Shown in pieces: positions 51,579 to 60,320 of a stretch of DNA of 64,000 nucleotides. Both the position numbers and the translations under genes were made by a program. Below the pieces are notes generated by a model. That model did not search any database, was not told the DNA's origin, and saw nothing but the letters and a program-made list of their open reading frames with translations. Position 1 is the stretch's first letter. Every line of letters begins with the position of its first letter. Location: contig JALOCC010000001.1 of NCBI GenBank assembly GCA_023227945.1, forward strand, positions 124,001-188,000, read 5' to 3'. This stretch comes from Candidatus Omnitrophota bacterium. GTDB taxonomy: Bacteria; Omnitrophota; Gorgyraeia; Duberdicusellales; 4484-171.

Positions 51579-52255
51579 CAGACCAAAGACTTCCTTGGGG
51601 TAGGTTAATTGTGGCGCTGGATTTGGGCAACGAAAAGGAAATAGAAAAAGTAGTAGAAATCCTTGCGCCGAAAAAGGCTAAATTTAAAATCGGCTCAATT
51701 GCTTTTACAAAATTTGGCCCGGCCCTTGTGCAAAAATTTACAAAGAAAAATATAGATATATTCGTAGACTTAAAGCTTTATGATATTCCAAACACAATGA
51801 AGGAAACCGCTCGCGTGATAACCGAAATTGGTTGTTGGGCATTTACCGTGCACATAAAAGCAGGTGCGGATGCGCTAGCTGCCGTAAGAGACGAGGTAAA
51901 GAGAGCTGCGGAAGAAAAAAATATCCGAAAACCGCTAATTCTTGGTGTTACTGAGCTGACCAGCTCAAAGGCTTCCCCTGAAGACGTGCTAAAATTAGTA
52001 ACTCTTGCCAACGATGCAAAACTTGATGGCGTTATTGCCTCAGCGCAGGAAGCCCCGGCAATAAAAGCCAAGTTTGATAATTTAAAAGTTATTACTCCCG
52101 GCATTCGTTCGCCTTTTGATGCAAAAGGAGACCAGCAACGAATAACTACTGCAAAAACCGCTTTTGAATCAGGCGCAGACTATATTGTTGTCGGCCGGCC
52201 GATTATTTCAAAGAAAGATTATTTAAAAGCTGCCGAAGAAGTGCTTAGCGCGTAA
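51575..52255 (+). CDS. pyrF: Orotidine 5'-phosphate decarboxylase
   Basis: Last step to UMP. Starts LIVALDLGNEKEIEKVVEIL with the substrate Asp, followed by the catalytic FVDLKLYDIPNTMKETAR, VTELTSS, and the phosphate-binding ITPGIRSPFDAKGDQQRI and GADYIVVGRPI. At 226 residues it is the short bacterial form. It overlaps pyrD by four bases. pyrE is not found next to it. Confidence 0.96.
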   Translation: MTDQRLPWGRLIVALDLGNEKEIEKVVEILAPKKAKFKIGSIAFTKFGPALVQKFTKKNIDIFVDLKLYDIPNTMKETARVITEIGCWAFTVHIKAGADALAAVRDEVKRAAEEKNIRKPLILGVTELTSSKASPEDVLKLVTLANDAKLDGVIASAQEAPAIKAKFDNLKVITPGIRSPFDAKGDQQRITTAKTAFESGADYIVVGRPIISKKDYLKAAEEVLSA

Positions 52256-52315
52256 TTGCGCGATGTATAAGATAATACAAGGCCGAATGCGCACGCCTGC
52301 AAGAAAGGATCAAAA

Positions 52316-52570
52316 ATGTTAGGTTTTATATTACTTCCAACTTTTATTGTAATGTTGTGTGTTATTGGATTTCATGAAGGTTGGAAAAAGGTATTGAAAA
52401 TACTTGGCTTATGGCTAGGCTCCTTTGTTTTAATGGCCGTTATAGAAACAGCCTTTGGAATAAAAGCTAAAAGCCCCACCTTTAATGTCATCTCTTTATT
52501 GCTGTGGGGTTTATGGATTGTTGGGTTAATTATCTATAATGTTAAGGAAGGCCATATTGGAAAATTTTGA
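52316..52570 (+). CDS. Small membrane protein (84 aa)
   Basis: Three hydrophobic segments (LGFILLPTFIVMLCVIGF, IWLG-type LGLWLGSFVLMAVIETAF and VISLLLWGLWIVGLIIYNV). An AAGAAAGGATC stretch precedes the ATG. No family recognised. It lies between pyrF and the AtpI-like gene. Confidence 0.65.
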   Translation: MLGFILLPTFIVMLCVIGFHEGWKKVLKILGLWLGSFVLMAVIETAFGIKAKSPTFNVISLLLWGLWIVGLIIYNVKEGHIGKF

Positions 52571-52586
52571 TAAAATTTAGATAAAT

Positions 52587-52856
52587 ATGATTATTGCAAT
52601 TGGTATCCTCTTAGGCGTTCTAACCGGAGTGATTAATTTTTTCATCTTTGAAAAGCAGATGAAAGAATTTTTAGCTGGCAAGAAATGGCATTTAATAATC
52701 GCCGGTTATATAGCCAGATACGCCCTGATAGGCCTTGTTTTCTATTTTTCAAGTAAAAAAGCAAAGCCGCTTTTTATAGGAACTTTGCTTGGATTTTTCC
52801 TTGCACAGGTTATATTTTTTTCAAAAAAAGCCAGGTCCTCCAGGCTTACTTCATAG
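52587..52856 (+). CDS. ATP synthase subunit I / AtpR-like small membrane protein
   Basis: An 89-residue protein with four short hydrophobic segments. The pattern of a glycine-rich first helix (IAIGILLGVLTGVINFF), an arginine inside a middle helix (GYIARYALIGLVFYF) and a last helix LFIGTLLGFFLAQVIFF resembles ATP synthase subunit I and especially the AtpR subunit of N-type ATPases, where the buried arginine faces the rotor ring. It stands about 250 bases before the V-ATPase operon, which suggests a helper for rotor assembly or cation uptake. The likeness is by eye only. Confidence 0.55.
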   Translation: MIIAIGILLGVLTGVINFFIFEKQMKEFLAGKKWHLIIAGYIARYALIGLVFYFSSKKAKPLFIGTLLGFFLAQVIFFSKKARSSRLTS

Positions 52857-52919
52857 GAATAAGCATCTTCCCCATCGATTTTAAATCCCTTGAATTTATT
52901 AGGTAAATAGCTTATAATT

Positions 52920-53073
52920 GAAAGACTGGCAAAGATATTTGCCAGTCTTTCATCCTGAAGCCCGAAGGGCTGAAGGATCTGAGGAGCAAAGTGATGAAGG
53001 ACCTATAATATTTGGAGTACTTATCCTCCTTCGCCCTTCAGCAATTCATAGCTGGTAGGGCTTCGGAGGACGT
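52920..53073. repeat. Hairpin and inverted repeat before the V-ATPase operon
   Basis: GAAAGACTGGCAAA (52920-52933) and TTTGCCAGTCTTTC (52938-52951) form a perfect 14-bp stem with loop GATA. Behind it, TCCTCCTTCGCCCTTCAGCAATTC...AGCTGGTAGGGCTTCGGAGGA forms a second imperfect repeat related to 5941-5990. Confidence 0.75.
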
Positions 53074-53102
53074 CACCAGATAAATACATTAAGGTGTTCC
53101 AC

Positions 53103-53723
53103 ATGGCAGAAGACTTAAAAAGACTTATTGAGAAAATTCAAAAAGAAGGCATTGAGGCTGCAAAAGAAAAGGCTTCTAAAATCGAAGCCCAGGCCCATGC
53201 CCAGGCCCAGGCGATAATTTCAAAGGCTAAAGAAGAGGCTAACCGGTTGCTTGAACAGGCAAAAGCCGAAATTATACGCCAGAAAGAAGCCACTACAAAT
53301 TTACTTCGCCAGTCCGCGAGAGATACAGTTATCGGCCTACGCCAGGAATTGCTTCAGAAGCTATCAAATGTCATAAAAAAAGAAACTCACGCCGCCCTAA
53401 AAGCCAAGGACTTATCTGAAATCCTGATTAAATTGATGAAGGAATGCTCTAAAGAAACCGGTTCAAACGTGGAAATAACATTAAGCAAGGAAGATGCAGA
53501 TAAGCTTACCCAGGCATTTATTTCGGGTTTCAAGGAAGAGCTTAAAAAGGGAATTACTTTAAAAACTTCCGACGAAATATCAGGAGGTTTTCTTATCAGC
53601 TACGATGCCGGTAAATCCCAATTCGATTTTACTGATTCTGCTTTGGCCCAATATCTCGCCCAGTATGTGCAGGGCAGGCTTGATGATATTTTGCAGCCCG
53701 CATCCACGAAAACCAAGCCTTAA
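53103..53723 (+). CDS. atpE: V/A-type ATPase subunit E
   Basis: Peripheral-stalk subunit of the rotary ATPase. The N-terminal 100 residues form a long alanine- and charge-rich helix (EAAKEKASKIEAQAHAQAQAIISKAKEEANRLLEQAK) and the C-terminal part carries the E-subunit globular domain with SDEISGGFLISYDAGKSQFDFT. The frame opens at a GTG at 53094; the ATG at 53103 is preferred. First gene of the operon E, DUF2764, A, B, D, I, K; the next gene starts one base after its stop. Confidence 0.9.
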   Translation: MAEDLKRLIEKIQKEGIEAAKEKASKIEAQAHAQAQAIISKAKEEANRLLEQAKAEIIRQKEATTNLLRQSARDTVIGLRQELLQKLSNVIKKETHAALKAKDLSEILIKLMKECSKETGSNVEITLSKEDADKLTQAFISGFKEELKKGITLKTSDEISGGFLISYDAGKSQFDFTDSALAQYLAQYVQGRLDDILQPASTKTKP

Positions 53724-53724
53724 T

Positions 53725-54276
53725 ATGCCAAATTATCACCCATATCTTATTTCAAGTTTACCATATCTTCGGCTCGACATGAAAGCACCGATTGGGTTTA
53801 AGCGTTTTTTAGAGCTTTGCAGCGATTCTATACCAAAAGATGAACTCGCGATTTTAGAAAATTCCCCCGATATTATTAAAGAACAACAGAAATTTTATGT
53901 TAAGCCGAAACCCATCGTAAAAGCCTGGCGTGATTTTGAATTTATGCTGCGCAATGAATTAGTCAAAATTAGGGCAAAACGGCTGCATAAAGATGCCACG
54001 TCTTATTTGCGCGCTCCCCTGGATGCGGAATTTTCATCTGCGCATACAATTGGCGAGATTGCGCGCCAGCCACATCCTCTGGAAACTGAACGTAGGCTTG
54101 ATGCATTACGTTGGAATAAACTTGATGAATTATGCTTCGGCCATTACTTTGATTTGGAATTCCTTTTTGTTTACGCCCAGAAATTACTTATCTTGGAACG
54201 TTGGGACAGAATTCGCAGCGCAGATAAGCAGAAGTTGCTTAATGGCGTATTGGAAGCAGTTGCACAACATTTGTGA
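53725..54276 (+). CDS. DUF2764 family V-ATPase-associated protein
   Basis: A 183-residue protein starting MPNYHPYLISSLPYLRLDMK, which matches the DUF2764 family found at this exact position in chlamydial, spirochaetal and related V-ATPase operons. LRAPLDAEFSSAHTIGEIARQPHPLETERRLDALRW and FDLEFLFVYAQKLLILERWDRI are the conserved blocks. It probably takes the place of subunit C, the link between central stalk and rotor, because no C gene is present; this is inference from context. Confidence 0.85.
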   Translation: MPNYHPYLISSLPYLRLDMKAPIGFKRFLELCSDSIPKDELAILENSPDIIKEQQKFYVKPKPIVKAWRDFEFMLRNELVKIRAKRLHKDATSYLRAPLDAEFSSAHTIGEIARQPHPLETERRLDALRWNKLDELCFGHYFDLEFLFVYAQKLLILERWDRIRSADKQKLLNGVLEAVAQHL

Positions 54277-54315
54277 CAGATAGCAGATTGCAGATAGTAG
54301 ATAAAATAAAAACAC

Positions 54316-56070
54316 ATGGATAGAAAAGGAATTATTACAAAAATTGTCGCAAACATGGTAAGCGTGCGGGTGGATGGCTCTGTCACCCAGAACGAAGTTG
54401 CCTATATTTTGCATGGGCCAGAACGCCTCAAAGCCGAGGTTATCCGCATCCGCGGTAAAATCGCTGAAACCCAGGTGTATGAATCAACAACAGCCCTTAA
54501 GGTTGGAGATGAAGTAGAGCTTACCGGAGAGTTGCTTTCGGTTGAATTAGGCCCTGGCCTCTTGGGGCAAATTTTCGATGGCCTGCAAAATCCGCTTCCT
54601 CAGATAGCAAAAGAATGCGGATTTTTTCTTAAGCGCGGCGTATATAAAAAGGCACTTGTTGATAGTACAACCTGGGAATTTAATCCTCTGATTAAAAAGG
54701 GCGATACTCGCCGGGCGGGAGATAAAATTGGATATGTCAACGAACACATTTTTAAGCACTACATCATGGTGCCCTTTGGTTTAAAGGGAATACTTAAAAT
54801 AAATTCCATAGCCGCCAAAGGCACCTATGATCTTACACAGCCTATAGCTACGATTGAAGAGCCAAACGGAAAAACACACGAAGTATTTTTAAAACAAATC
54901 TGGCCGGTAAAAATTCCTATTGAAGCCTACGCTGAAAAAATAAAGCCAATTGAACCATTGGTTACTAAAATACGTATCATAGATTCGCTTTTTCCGGTTA
55001 GCCTTGGGGGAACTTATTGCGTTCCCGGGCCTTTCGGCGCAGGCAAAACTGTCTTACAGCAATTAATCAGCCGGCACGCCGAAGTTGATGTAGTAGTTAT
55101 TGCTGCCTGCGGCGAACGCGCCGGCGAAGTTGTCGAAACCTTAAAAACTTTTCCGCAGATAAAAGACCCGCGCACAAATTTACCTTTATCCGAGCGCACA
55201 GTTATTATTTGTAATACCAGCTCAATGCCTGTTGCGGCACGTGAATCAAGCGTCTATACCGCTGTAACTATTGCCGAATACTACAGGCTTATGGGTTTAA
55301 ACGTAATGCTTCTGGCTGATTCAACAAGCCGCTGGGCGCAGGCGATGAGAGAAATGTCCGGCCGGCTAGAAGAGATTCCGGGAGAGGAAGCTTTTCCTGC
55401 TTACCTTGAATCTCGGATTGCCTCATTTTATGAGCGAGCAGGTTTAGTTCGTTTAAACGACGGCACATTCGGTTCGGTTACAATTGGTGGGACGGTAAGC
55501 CCTGCCGGAGGAAATTTCGAAGAACCGGTAACGCAGGCGACATTAAAAGTTGTCGGAACATTCCATGGCCTGTCACGCGACAGGTCAAACGCAAGAAGGT
55601 ATCCGGCAATTGACCCGCTAATAAGCTGGAGTAAATATAAAGGTATTATTGAAGATAGTTTAATTGCGCGCGGGCATGCAGTGCTTGATAAAAGCCATGA
55701 AGTTGAGCAGATGATGAAAGTTATTGGTGAGGAAGGAACCTCTCTGCCGGATTTTGTAGAATATCTTAAGGGTGAATTTTTCGATTTTGTATATTTGCAG
55801 CAGAATGCATTTGACGCGGTGGATGAATCGACAGAAGCGCCCCGCCAAAAATATATTTTTGGTTTTATTTATTCAAATATTTTTGAAAAAGATTTTAACT
55901 TTATTGATAAAGACGCAGCCAGGCATTTTTTCCATACCCTTCGGCAAGCTTTCAGAGGATGGAACTCAAGCGAGTTTGAGAGCGAAGAGTTTAGAAGAAT
56001 AGAAAGAGAAATAGTTAGTGCAATTAGTATAAAAATAACCAAGCTCCAAGATACAATAACCAAACAATGA
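54316..56070 (+). CDS. atpA: V/A-type ATPase catalytic subunit A
   Basis: Catalytic subunit. A beta-barrel start (GIITKIVANMVSVRVDG) is followed by the non-homologous region typical of A subunits, the P-loop GPFGAGKTVLQ (about residues 239-249), the catalytic GERAGE loop and LLADSTSRWAQAMREMSGRLEEIPGEEAFPAYL. At 584 residues it is complete. The last eleven residues (TKLQDTITKQ and neighbours) and the stop are encoded by the first arm of a CCAATAACCAAG-family repeat, so the native end has been replaced or extended by it. Confidence 0.95.
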   Translation: MDRKGIITKIVANMVSVRVDGSVTQNEVAYILHGPERLKAEVIRIRGKIAETQVYESTTALKVGDEVELTGELLSVELGPGLLGQIFDGLQNPLPQIAKECGFFLKRGVYKKALVDSTTWEFNPLIKKGDTRRAGDKIGYVNEHIFKHYIMVPFGLKGILKINSIAAKGTYDLTQPIATIEEPNGKTHEVFLKQIWPVKIPIEAYAEKIKPIEPLVTKIRIIDSLFPVSLGGTYCVPGPFGAGKTVLQQLISRHAEVDVVVIAACGERAGEVVETLKTFPQIKDPRTNLPLSERTVIICNTSSMPVAARESSVYTAVTIAEYYRLMGLNVMLLADSTSRWAQAMREMSGRLEEIPGEEAFPAYLESRIASFYERAGLVRLNDGTFGSVTIGGTVSPAGGNFEEPVTQATLKVVGTFHGLSRDRSNARRYPAIDPLISWSKYKGIIEDSLIARGHAVLDKSHEVEQMMKVIGEEGTSLPDFVEYLKGEFFDFVYLQQNAFDAVDESTEAPRQKYIFGFIYSNIFEKDFNFIDKDAARHFFHTLRQAFRGWNSSEFESEEFRRIEREIVSAISIKITKLQDTITKQ

Positions 56071-56242
56071 CCAATAACCAAATCTCAATAACCAAACAAA
56101 AACCAATATCTCCGTTTGGTTATTGGATATTGGAATTTGTTTGGAGCTTGCCCGTCAATTTGCTGTAGGCAAATTGACGAGGTCTCGTCAAATTCAAAGA
56201 ATTTGACGGATATCTTGATTATTGATTATTTAATCACATTTC
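56036..56242. repeat. Inverted repeat, CCAATAACCAAGATACAA family (copy 3), with nested hairpins
   Basis: The left arm overlaps the atpA 3' end. The interior contains two extra perfect stems, CGTCAATTTGC/GCAAATTGACG and CGTCAAATTC/GAATTTGACG, that are not in the copies at 11352 and 38646 and look inserted into the family. Confidence 0.88.
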
Positions 56243-56261
56243 AACTTGTATAGAGGCAAAG

Positions 56262-57569
56262 ATGCATAAAATTTATACAAACATCAGCCAGATTTCCGGA
56301 GACGTTATTACTGTAGCTGCTTCCGGCGTAGGCTACATGGAAATTGCCCAAGTTGAGACACGTCTTGGCATGTCCCTCGCGCAGGTAATAAGGCTTGATG
56401 GCGACAAGGTTTATTTACAGGTTTTTGCCGGAAGCAAAGGCATATCAACCGGAGATAAAGTCCGTTTCTTGGGGCACTCCATGAATGTATCGAGCGGCGA
56501 AAGCTTACTCGGCCGTATATTTAACGGAGTAGGCTTACCTCTGGATAAAGGCCCGGCTCTCTCAGAAAATATAATTGAAATAGGAGGGCCGCCGGTCAAT
56601 CCTGTCAAACGCATCATACCCAATAAAATGATACGTACAGGCATACCAATGATAGATGTTTTTAATTCGCTGGTTGAATCACAGAAGCTTCCGATTTTTT
56701 CTATTGCCGGTGAGCCTTACAACGAAGTGCTTGCGCGAATAGCCACTCAGGCAGAAATAGATATTATAGTTTTAGGCGGTATGGGCTTAAAGTATGACGA
56801 CTATCTTTTTTTTAGAGACAACCTGCGCGCGCGCGGCGCACTTAGCCGCTCCGTATTTTTTATTCATACAGCCGCAGACCCTACGGTTGAATGCCTGCTT
56901 GTTCCGGACATTGCGCTTGCGGTAGCCGAGGATTTCGCTCTTTCCGGAAAACGCGTATTGGTATTGCTTTCTGATATGACTAATTTTTGCGACGCGCTTA
57001 AAGAAATATCAATTACAATGGAGCAGGTTCCTTCTAACCGCGGTTATCCCGGAGACCTTTACTCCCAGCTGGCAAGCCGGTATGAAAAAGCCGTAGATTT
57101 TGATACAGCCGGTTCAATTACAATCCTTGCAGTTACTACAATGCCCGGCGATGATGTAACGCACCCGGTGCCGGATAATACCGGCTATATCACCGAAGGG
57201 CAATTCTATCTTAAGGGTGGGGTTATCGAACCGTTTGGTTCTTTAAGCCGGCTCAAACAGCAGGTTAATGGAAAAACCCGCGATGACCACAGAACGATTA
57301 TGGATACAATGATTCAGCTTTTTGCCAGTTACCGTGAAACGCTGGAGAAGCAGGCAATGGGTTTTCATATGAGCGCCTGGGATAAAAAACTCTTGAAATA
57401 CGGCCTTTTGTTTGAAGAGCGAATGATGTCTTTAAAAGTAAACATACCGCTTGAAGAAGCTCTTAACTTAGGCTGGGCAATTATGAAAACTTGTTTTTCG
57501 CCTGAAGAAACAGGAATACGGAAAGCAATAATTGAGAAGTATTGGGATAAAGCCGAAATAATAAGTTAG
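56262..57569 (+). CDS. atpB: V/A-type ATPase subunit B
   Basis: Non-catalytic nucleotide-binding subunit that alternates with A in the head. It lacks a P-loop ([18 protein letters not shown] is in its place), as expected for B, and shows [53 protein letters not shown] and [31 protein letters not shown]. At 435 residues it is of normal length. A repeat tract of about 200 bases separates it from atpA. Confidence 0.95.
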   Translation: MHKIYTNISQISGDVITVAASGVGYMEIAQVETRLGMSLAQVIRLDGDKVYLQVFAGSKGISTGDKVRFLGHSMNVSSGESLLGRIFNGVGLPLDKGPALSENIIEIGGPPVNPVKRIIPNKMIRTGIPMIDVFNSLVESQKLPIFSIAGEPYNEVLARIATQAEIDIIVLGGMGLKYDDYLFFRDNLRARGALSRSVFFIHTAADPTVECLLVPDIALAVAEDFALSGKRVLVLLSDMTNFCDALKEISITMEQVPSNRGYPGDLYSQLASRYEKAVDFDTAGSITILAVTTMPGDDVTHPVPDNTGYITEGQFYLKGGVIEPFGSLSRLKQQVNGKTRDDHRTIMDTMIQLFASYRETLEKQAMGFHMSAWDKKLLKYGLLFEERMMSLKVNIPLEEALNLGWAIMKTCFSPEETGIRKAIIEKYWDKAEIIS

Positions 57570-57677
57570 GTTACGAAGGTTACGAAAGTTACGCAGGTTA
57601 CGAAGGTTACAACAAACCTTCGATGTTTTAAAAGTAACATTGTAACTTCTCGTAACACCCGTAACCTTCGTAACAGA
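57570..57677. repeat. Inverted repeat GGTTACGAAGGTTACG family (copy 2)
   Basis: Near copy of 34006-34140: GGTTACGAAGGTTACGAAAG on the left, ACCTTCGATG...GTAACACCCGTAACCTTCGTAAC on the right. It starts right at the atpB stop codon and ends six bases before the atpD start. Confidence 0.9.
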
Positions 57678-57682
57678 TACAT

Positions 57683-58303
57683 ATGTCAAAAGTAAAACTA
57701 ACCAAGGGTGAACTAAAACGGCAGCGCGATAGCTTGCACCAGTTTGAGCGGTTTCTGCCAACTTTGCAGCTTAAAAAACAGCAGCTGCAGATGGAGATAC
57801 TTTCTCATTACGGGCTTTTGGAAAAAACAAAACACGAGGAAGAATTAAAACGAAAAAGCTTTGAAAACTGGCTTTTGCTTTTGGCAGAGCCCCAGGTTGA
57901 TATTAGCAAATTGTTAACAATAAAAGAAATCAATCTAAGTTCTAAAAATATCGCAGGCATAGATATTCCTGTGTTTGAATCCTGCGAGTTTAAAGAAATC
58001 GAATACGATTTATTCACAACTCCTTTGTGGGTTGACCATGCAATAAGCGCTTTTCGCGAATTGATTTCTATACGTAGCTCAATTAAAGCCATCGAGGAAA
58101 GCATTCTTATTCTGAAGCAGGAATTACGTATTACAACCCAGCGGGTTAATCTCTTTGAAAAGGTGAAGATTCCCGAAGCAGAAGAAGCAATACGGCTGAT
58201 TAAAATTTATATCGGCGACCAGCTAACCAATGCTGTAGGCCGCAGCAAAATCGCAAAGCGTAAAATTGAATACGCGAATGAACGCGAATTTGCACCTTTA
58301 TAA
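57683..58303 (+). CDS. atpD: V/A-type ATPase subunit D (central stalk)
   Basis: Coiled-coil rotor shaft. The N-terminal helix KLTKGELKRQRDSLHQFERFLPTLQLKKQQLQ and the C-terminal helix RITTQRVNLFEKVKIPEAEEAIRLIKIYIGDQ are the conserved pair; a short globular hairpin lies between. At 206 residues it is a typical D subunit. The last residues (YANEREFAPL) fall in a CGCGAATGAACGCGAAT-type repeat tract. No subunit F gene is present. Confidence 0.9.
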   Translation: MSKVKLTKGELKRQRDSLHQFERFLPTLQLKKQQLQMEILSHYGLLEKTKHEEELKRKSFENWLLLLAEPQVDISKLLTIKEINLSSKNIAGIDIPVFESCEFKEIEYDLFTTPLWVDHAISAFRELISIRSSIKAIEESILILKQELRITTQRVNLFEKVKIPEAEEAIRLIKIYIGDQLTNAVGRSKIAKRKIEYANEREFAPL

Positions 58304-58400
58304 TTTGATTTAGGTATAAACGCGAATAAACGCAAATGGAAAAAATGTAAAAATTATTCGCGACCATTCGTAAGAATTCGCGAGAATTTGCGTTAAATCT
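58265..58400. repeat. Inverted repeat of the CGCGAAT/ATTCGCG family (copy 2)
   Basis: ATACGCGAATGAACGCGAATTTG and AAACGCGAATAAACGCAAATGG on the left, ATTATTCGCGACCATTCGTAAGAATTCGCGAG on the right. It overlaps the atpD 3' end. Related to 7730-7868. Confidence 0.75.
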
Positions 58401-58401
58401 T

Positions 58402-60165
58402 ATGATAGTTAAAATGAAAAAAGCCACAATTTTGGTGCAGGGTAAAGACGCTAAAAGCGCTACGCTTAAGCTGCGAAAGCTGGGGTTATTGCACGTAGAA
58501 CATCAAGCTACCCCCCAAGGGAAAGAGCTTAATGCATTGCAGGAAGAAATAGCATTTATGAGCGAAGCAATTACAATATTATCTATGCCCAAATACAATA
58601 AAAATGTACCAGAGCATAAACAGCTCGAGGGCGATTGGAAAATAACTGCAAAGCATATCGTTGATGTTTATAAACGTATTGACCATCTCAAAGAGTATGG
58701 CCGCCGGCTCTCTGCGCAGACAGAAGAATGGGGCAATTGGGGTGATTTTGAGCCGGAAACAATAAAGGCGCTATCAGCCAAGGGTATTTTCGTAAAGCTT
58801 TATCAAATTCCCGTTAAAGAGCTGACGCAGGTTCCGGAAAGCGTGGTAGTTTCGCAAATAAAAGTTTTAAAAGGCGTTGCGCTTGTTGCGCTTGTGAGCC
58901 TTAAAACCATTGAGCTTCCCTTTAAAGAATTAGCATTGCCGAATTTAAGTATTTCAAAAATGAAAGCGCGTTTAGAAGAAGATGCAAAAGTTTCTTCGGC
59001 GCTGTCAGAAGAATTAAGCGGGCTTTGCTTATATAGAGAAAGCTTTTTAAGCATAAAGAAAAATCTTTTAAAGCAATTTGAATTCGAGGAAGCCTTAAAA
59101 GGCATGGGCCAGCACGAAAATATTATGTACTTGACAGGATATAGTCCTTGCGATAAAACTGATATGCTCTTAGCTGCCGCTAAAGATAATACCTGGGGGA
59201 TATATGTGCGAGACCCGGATGAGTCAGATAATGTCCCGACACTTATCTCTAATCCGCGTTGGATATCCATAATTAACCCTGTTTTTAAGTTTATAGAAAT
59301 TACTCCAGGCTACAAAGAGCTTGATATAAGCCTGTGGTTTTTGATATTCTTTTCCATATTCTTCGGCATGCTTATCGGAGACGCCGGTATCGGCGCAATC
59401 TTTTGCCTGCTTACTTTTTTAGCGCAAAGAAAGTTTGCCGCAAAAGTTAAGAATATCAAAATTTTTGTTCTTTTTTATTTACTGAGCGGTTGCGCTATCG
59501 TGTGGGGTGTGGCCAGCGGCACAATTTTCGGGCAGGAGTGGCTCAAAGGATTTATAAAACCGGTTTTTCCGGTATTACAAAACGAAAAATTCGTGCAAAG
59601 TTTATGTTTTTTACTTGGCGCAATCCACTTAAGCATAGCCCATTCCTGGCGCGCAATATTGAAGGCCCCTTCGCTTAAGGCTTTATCCGACATCGGCTGG
59701 ATTTTAATTCTATGGGGTGGGTTTTTTCTGGCCAAAACCCTGGTTCTTGCGGACGCATTTCCAGATTTTGGCAAATGGCTATTTTTATCCGGAACGCTTT
59801 TGGTTATAGTATTTTCCGAACCGAATAGAAATATTTTGAAAGCCATCAGCAAAGGCCTGGGCGCATTCGCCCTAAGTGCCGTTAATAGTTTTACCGATAT
59901 AGTTTCGTATGTGAGGCTTTTTGCGGTTGGCCTTGCTACAGTTGCCGTTGCCGATGCTTTTAACAATATGGCTATGGGGTTGTGGGGCAACGGAATTCTT
60001 GCAGCTTTCCTGGGCGCATTTATACTTTTTATTGGCCAGGCGTTAAACGTTATTTTAGGTCCTATCGCTGTTTTGGTGCACGGGGTAAGGCTTAATGTTC
60101 TTGAGTTTTGCAATCATATAGATCTTAAATGGTCAGGATTTAGCTATAAACCGTTACATGAATAA
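58402..60165 (+). CDS. atpI: V/A-type ATPase subunit I (membrane stator)
   Basis: Counterpart of eukaryotic subunit a; provides the half-channels for the transported ion. The N-terminal cytosolic half (about 1-310) forms the peripheral-stalk contact, and the C-terminal half has seven or so membrane segments starting at LDISLWFLIFFSIFFGMLIGDAGIGAIFCL. The conserved DIVSYVRLFAVGLATVAVADAFN contains the essential arginine that discharges the K ring. At 587 residues it is compact compared with the usual 620-660. Confidence 0.92.
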   Translation: MIVKMKKATILVQGKDAKSATLKLRKLGLLHVEHQATPQGKELNALQEEIAFMSEAITILSMPKYNKNVPEHKQLEGDWKITAKHIVDVYKRIDHLKEYGRRLSAQTEEWGNWGDFEPETIKALSAKGIFVKLYQIPVKELTQVPESVVVSQIKVLKGVALVALVSLKTIELPFKELALPNLSISKMKARLEEDAKVSSALSEELSGLCLYRESFLSIKKNLLKQFEFEEALKGMGQHENIMYLTGYSPCDKTDMLLAAAKDNTWGIYVRDPDESDNVPTLISNPRWISIINPVFKFIEITPGYKELDISLWFLIFFSIFFGMLIGDAGIGAIFCLLTFLAQRKFAAKVKNIKIFVLFYLLSGCAIVWGVASGTIFGQEWLKGFIKPVFPVLQNEKFVQSLCFLLGAIHLSIAHSWRAILKAPSLKALSDIGWILILWGGFFLAKTLVLADAFPDFGKWLFLSGTLLVIVFSEPNRNILKAISKGLGAFALSAVNSFTDIVSYVRLFAVGLATVAVADAFNNMAMGLWGNGILAAFLGAFILFIGQALNVILGPIAVLVHGVRLNVLEFCNHIDLKWSGFSYKPLHE

Positions 60166-60175
60166 TTTTATGACA

Positions 60176-60304
60176 AACTCTAAACCCGAAATCCTAAACT
60201 CTAAACAAACTCGAAACTACAAATTACAAATTCCAAACGTTTTGAGTTTAGAGTTTCGAGTTTATAGTTTATTTAGAGTTTCGAGTTTAGTGTTTAGGGT
60301 TTAT
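60176..60304. repeat. Inverted repeat AAACTCTAAACCCGAAATCC
   Basis: AAACTCTAAACCCGAAATCCTAAACTC and AAACTCGAAACTAC are mirrored by GAGTTTAGAGTTTCGAGTTTATAG and GAGTTTCGAGTTTAGTGTTTAGGGTTT. Similar words (CCGAAGCCCTAAATCCGAAACTCGAAAC) occur inside pyrK at about 43807-43834. Confidence 0.88.
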
Positions 60305-60320
60305 CTTAAAGGGAGGAGTT

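Noticed and set aside
52861..53102. 6S RNA, RNase P RNA or other large structured RNA before the V-ATPase operon
   Set aside because: The hairpins here are simple perfect repeats; none of the conserved sequence blocks of these RNAs was recognised.
53605..53724. Upstream extension of the DUF2764 frame into atpE
   Set aside because: The extension lies in another frame of atpE coding sequence; the family begins at MPNYHPYL, 53725, one base after the atpE stop.
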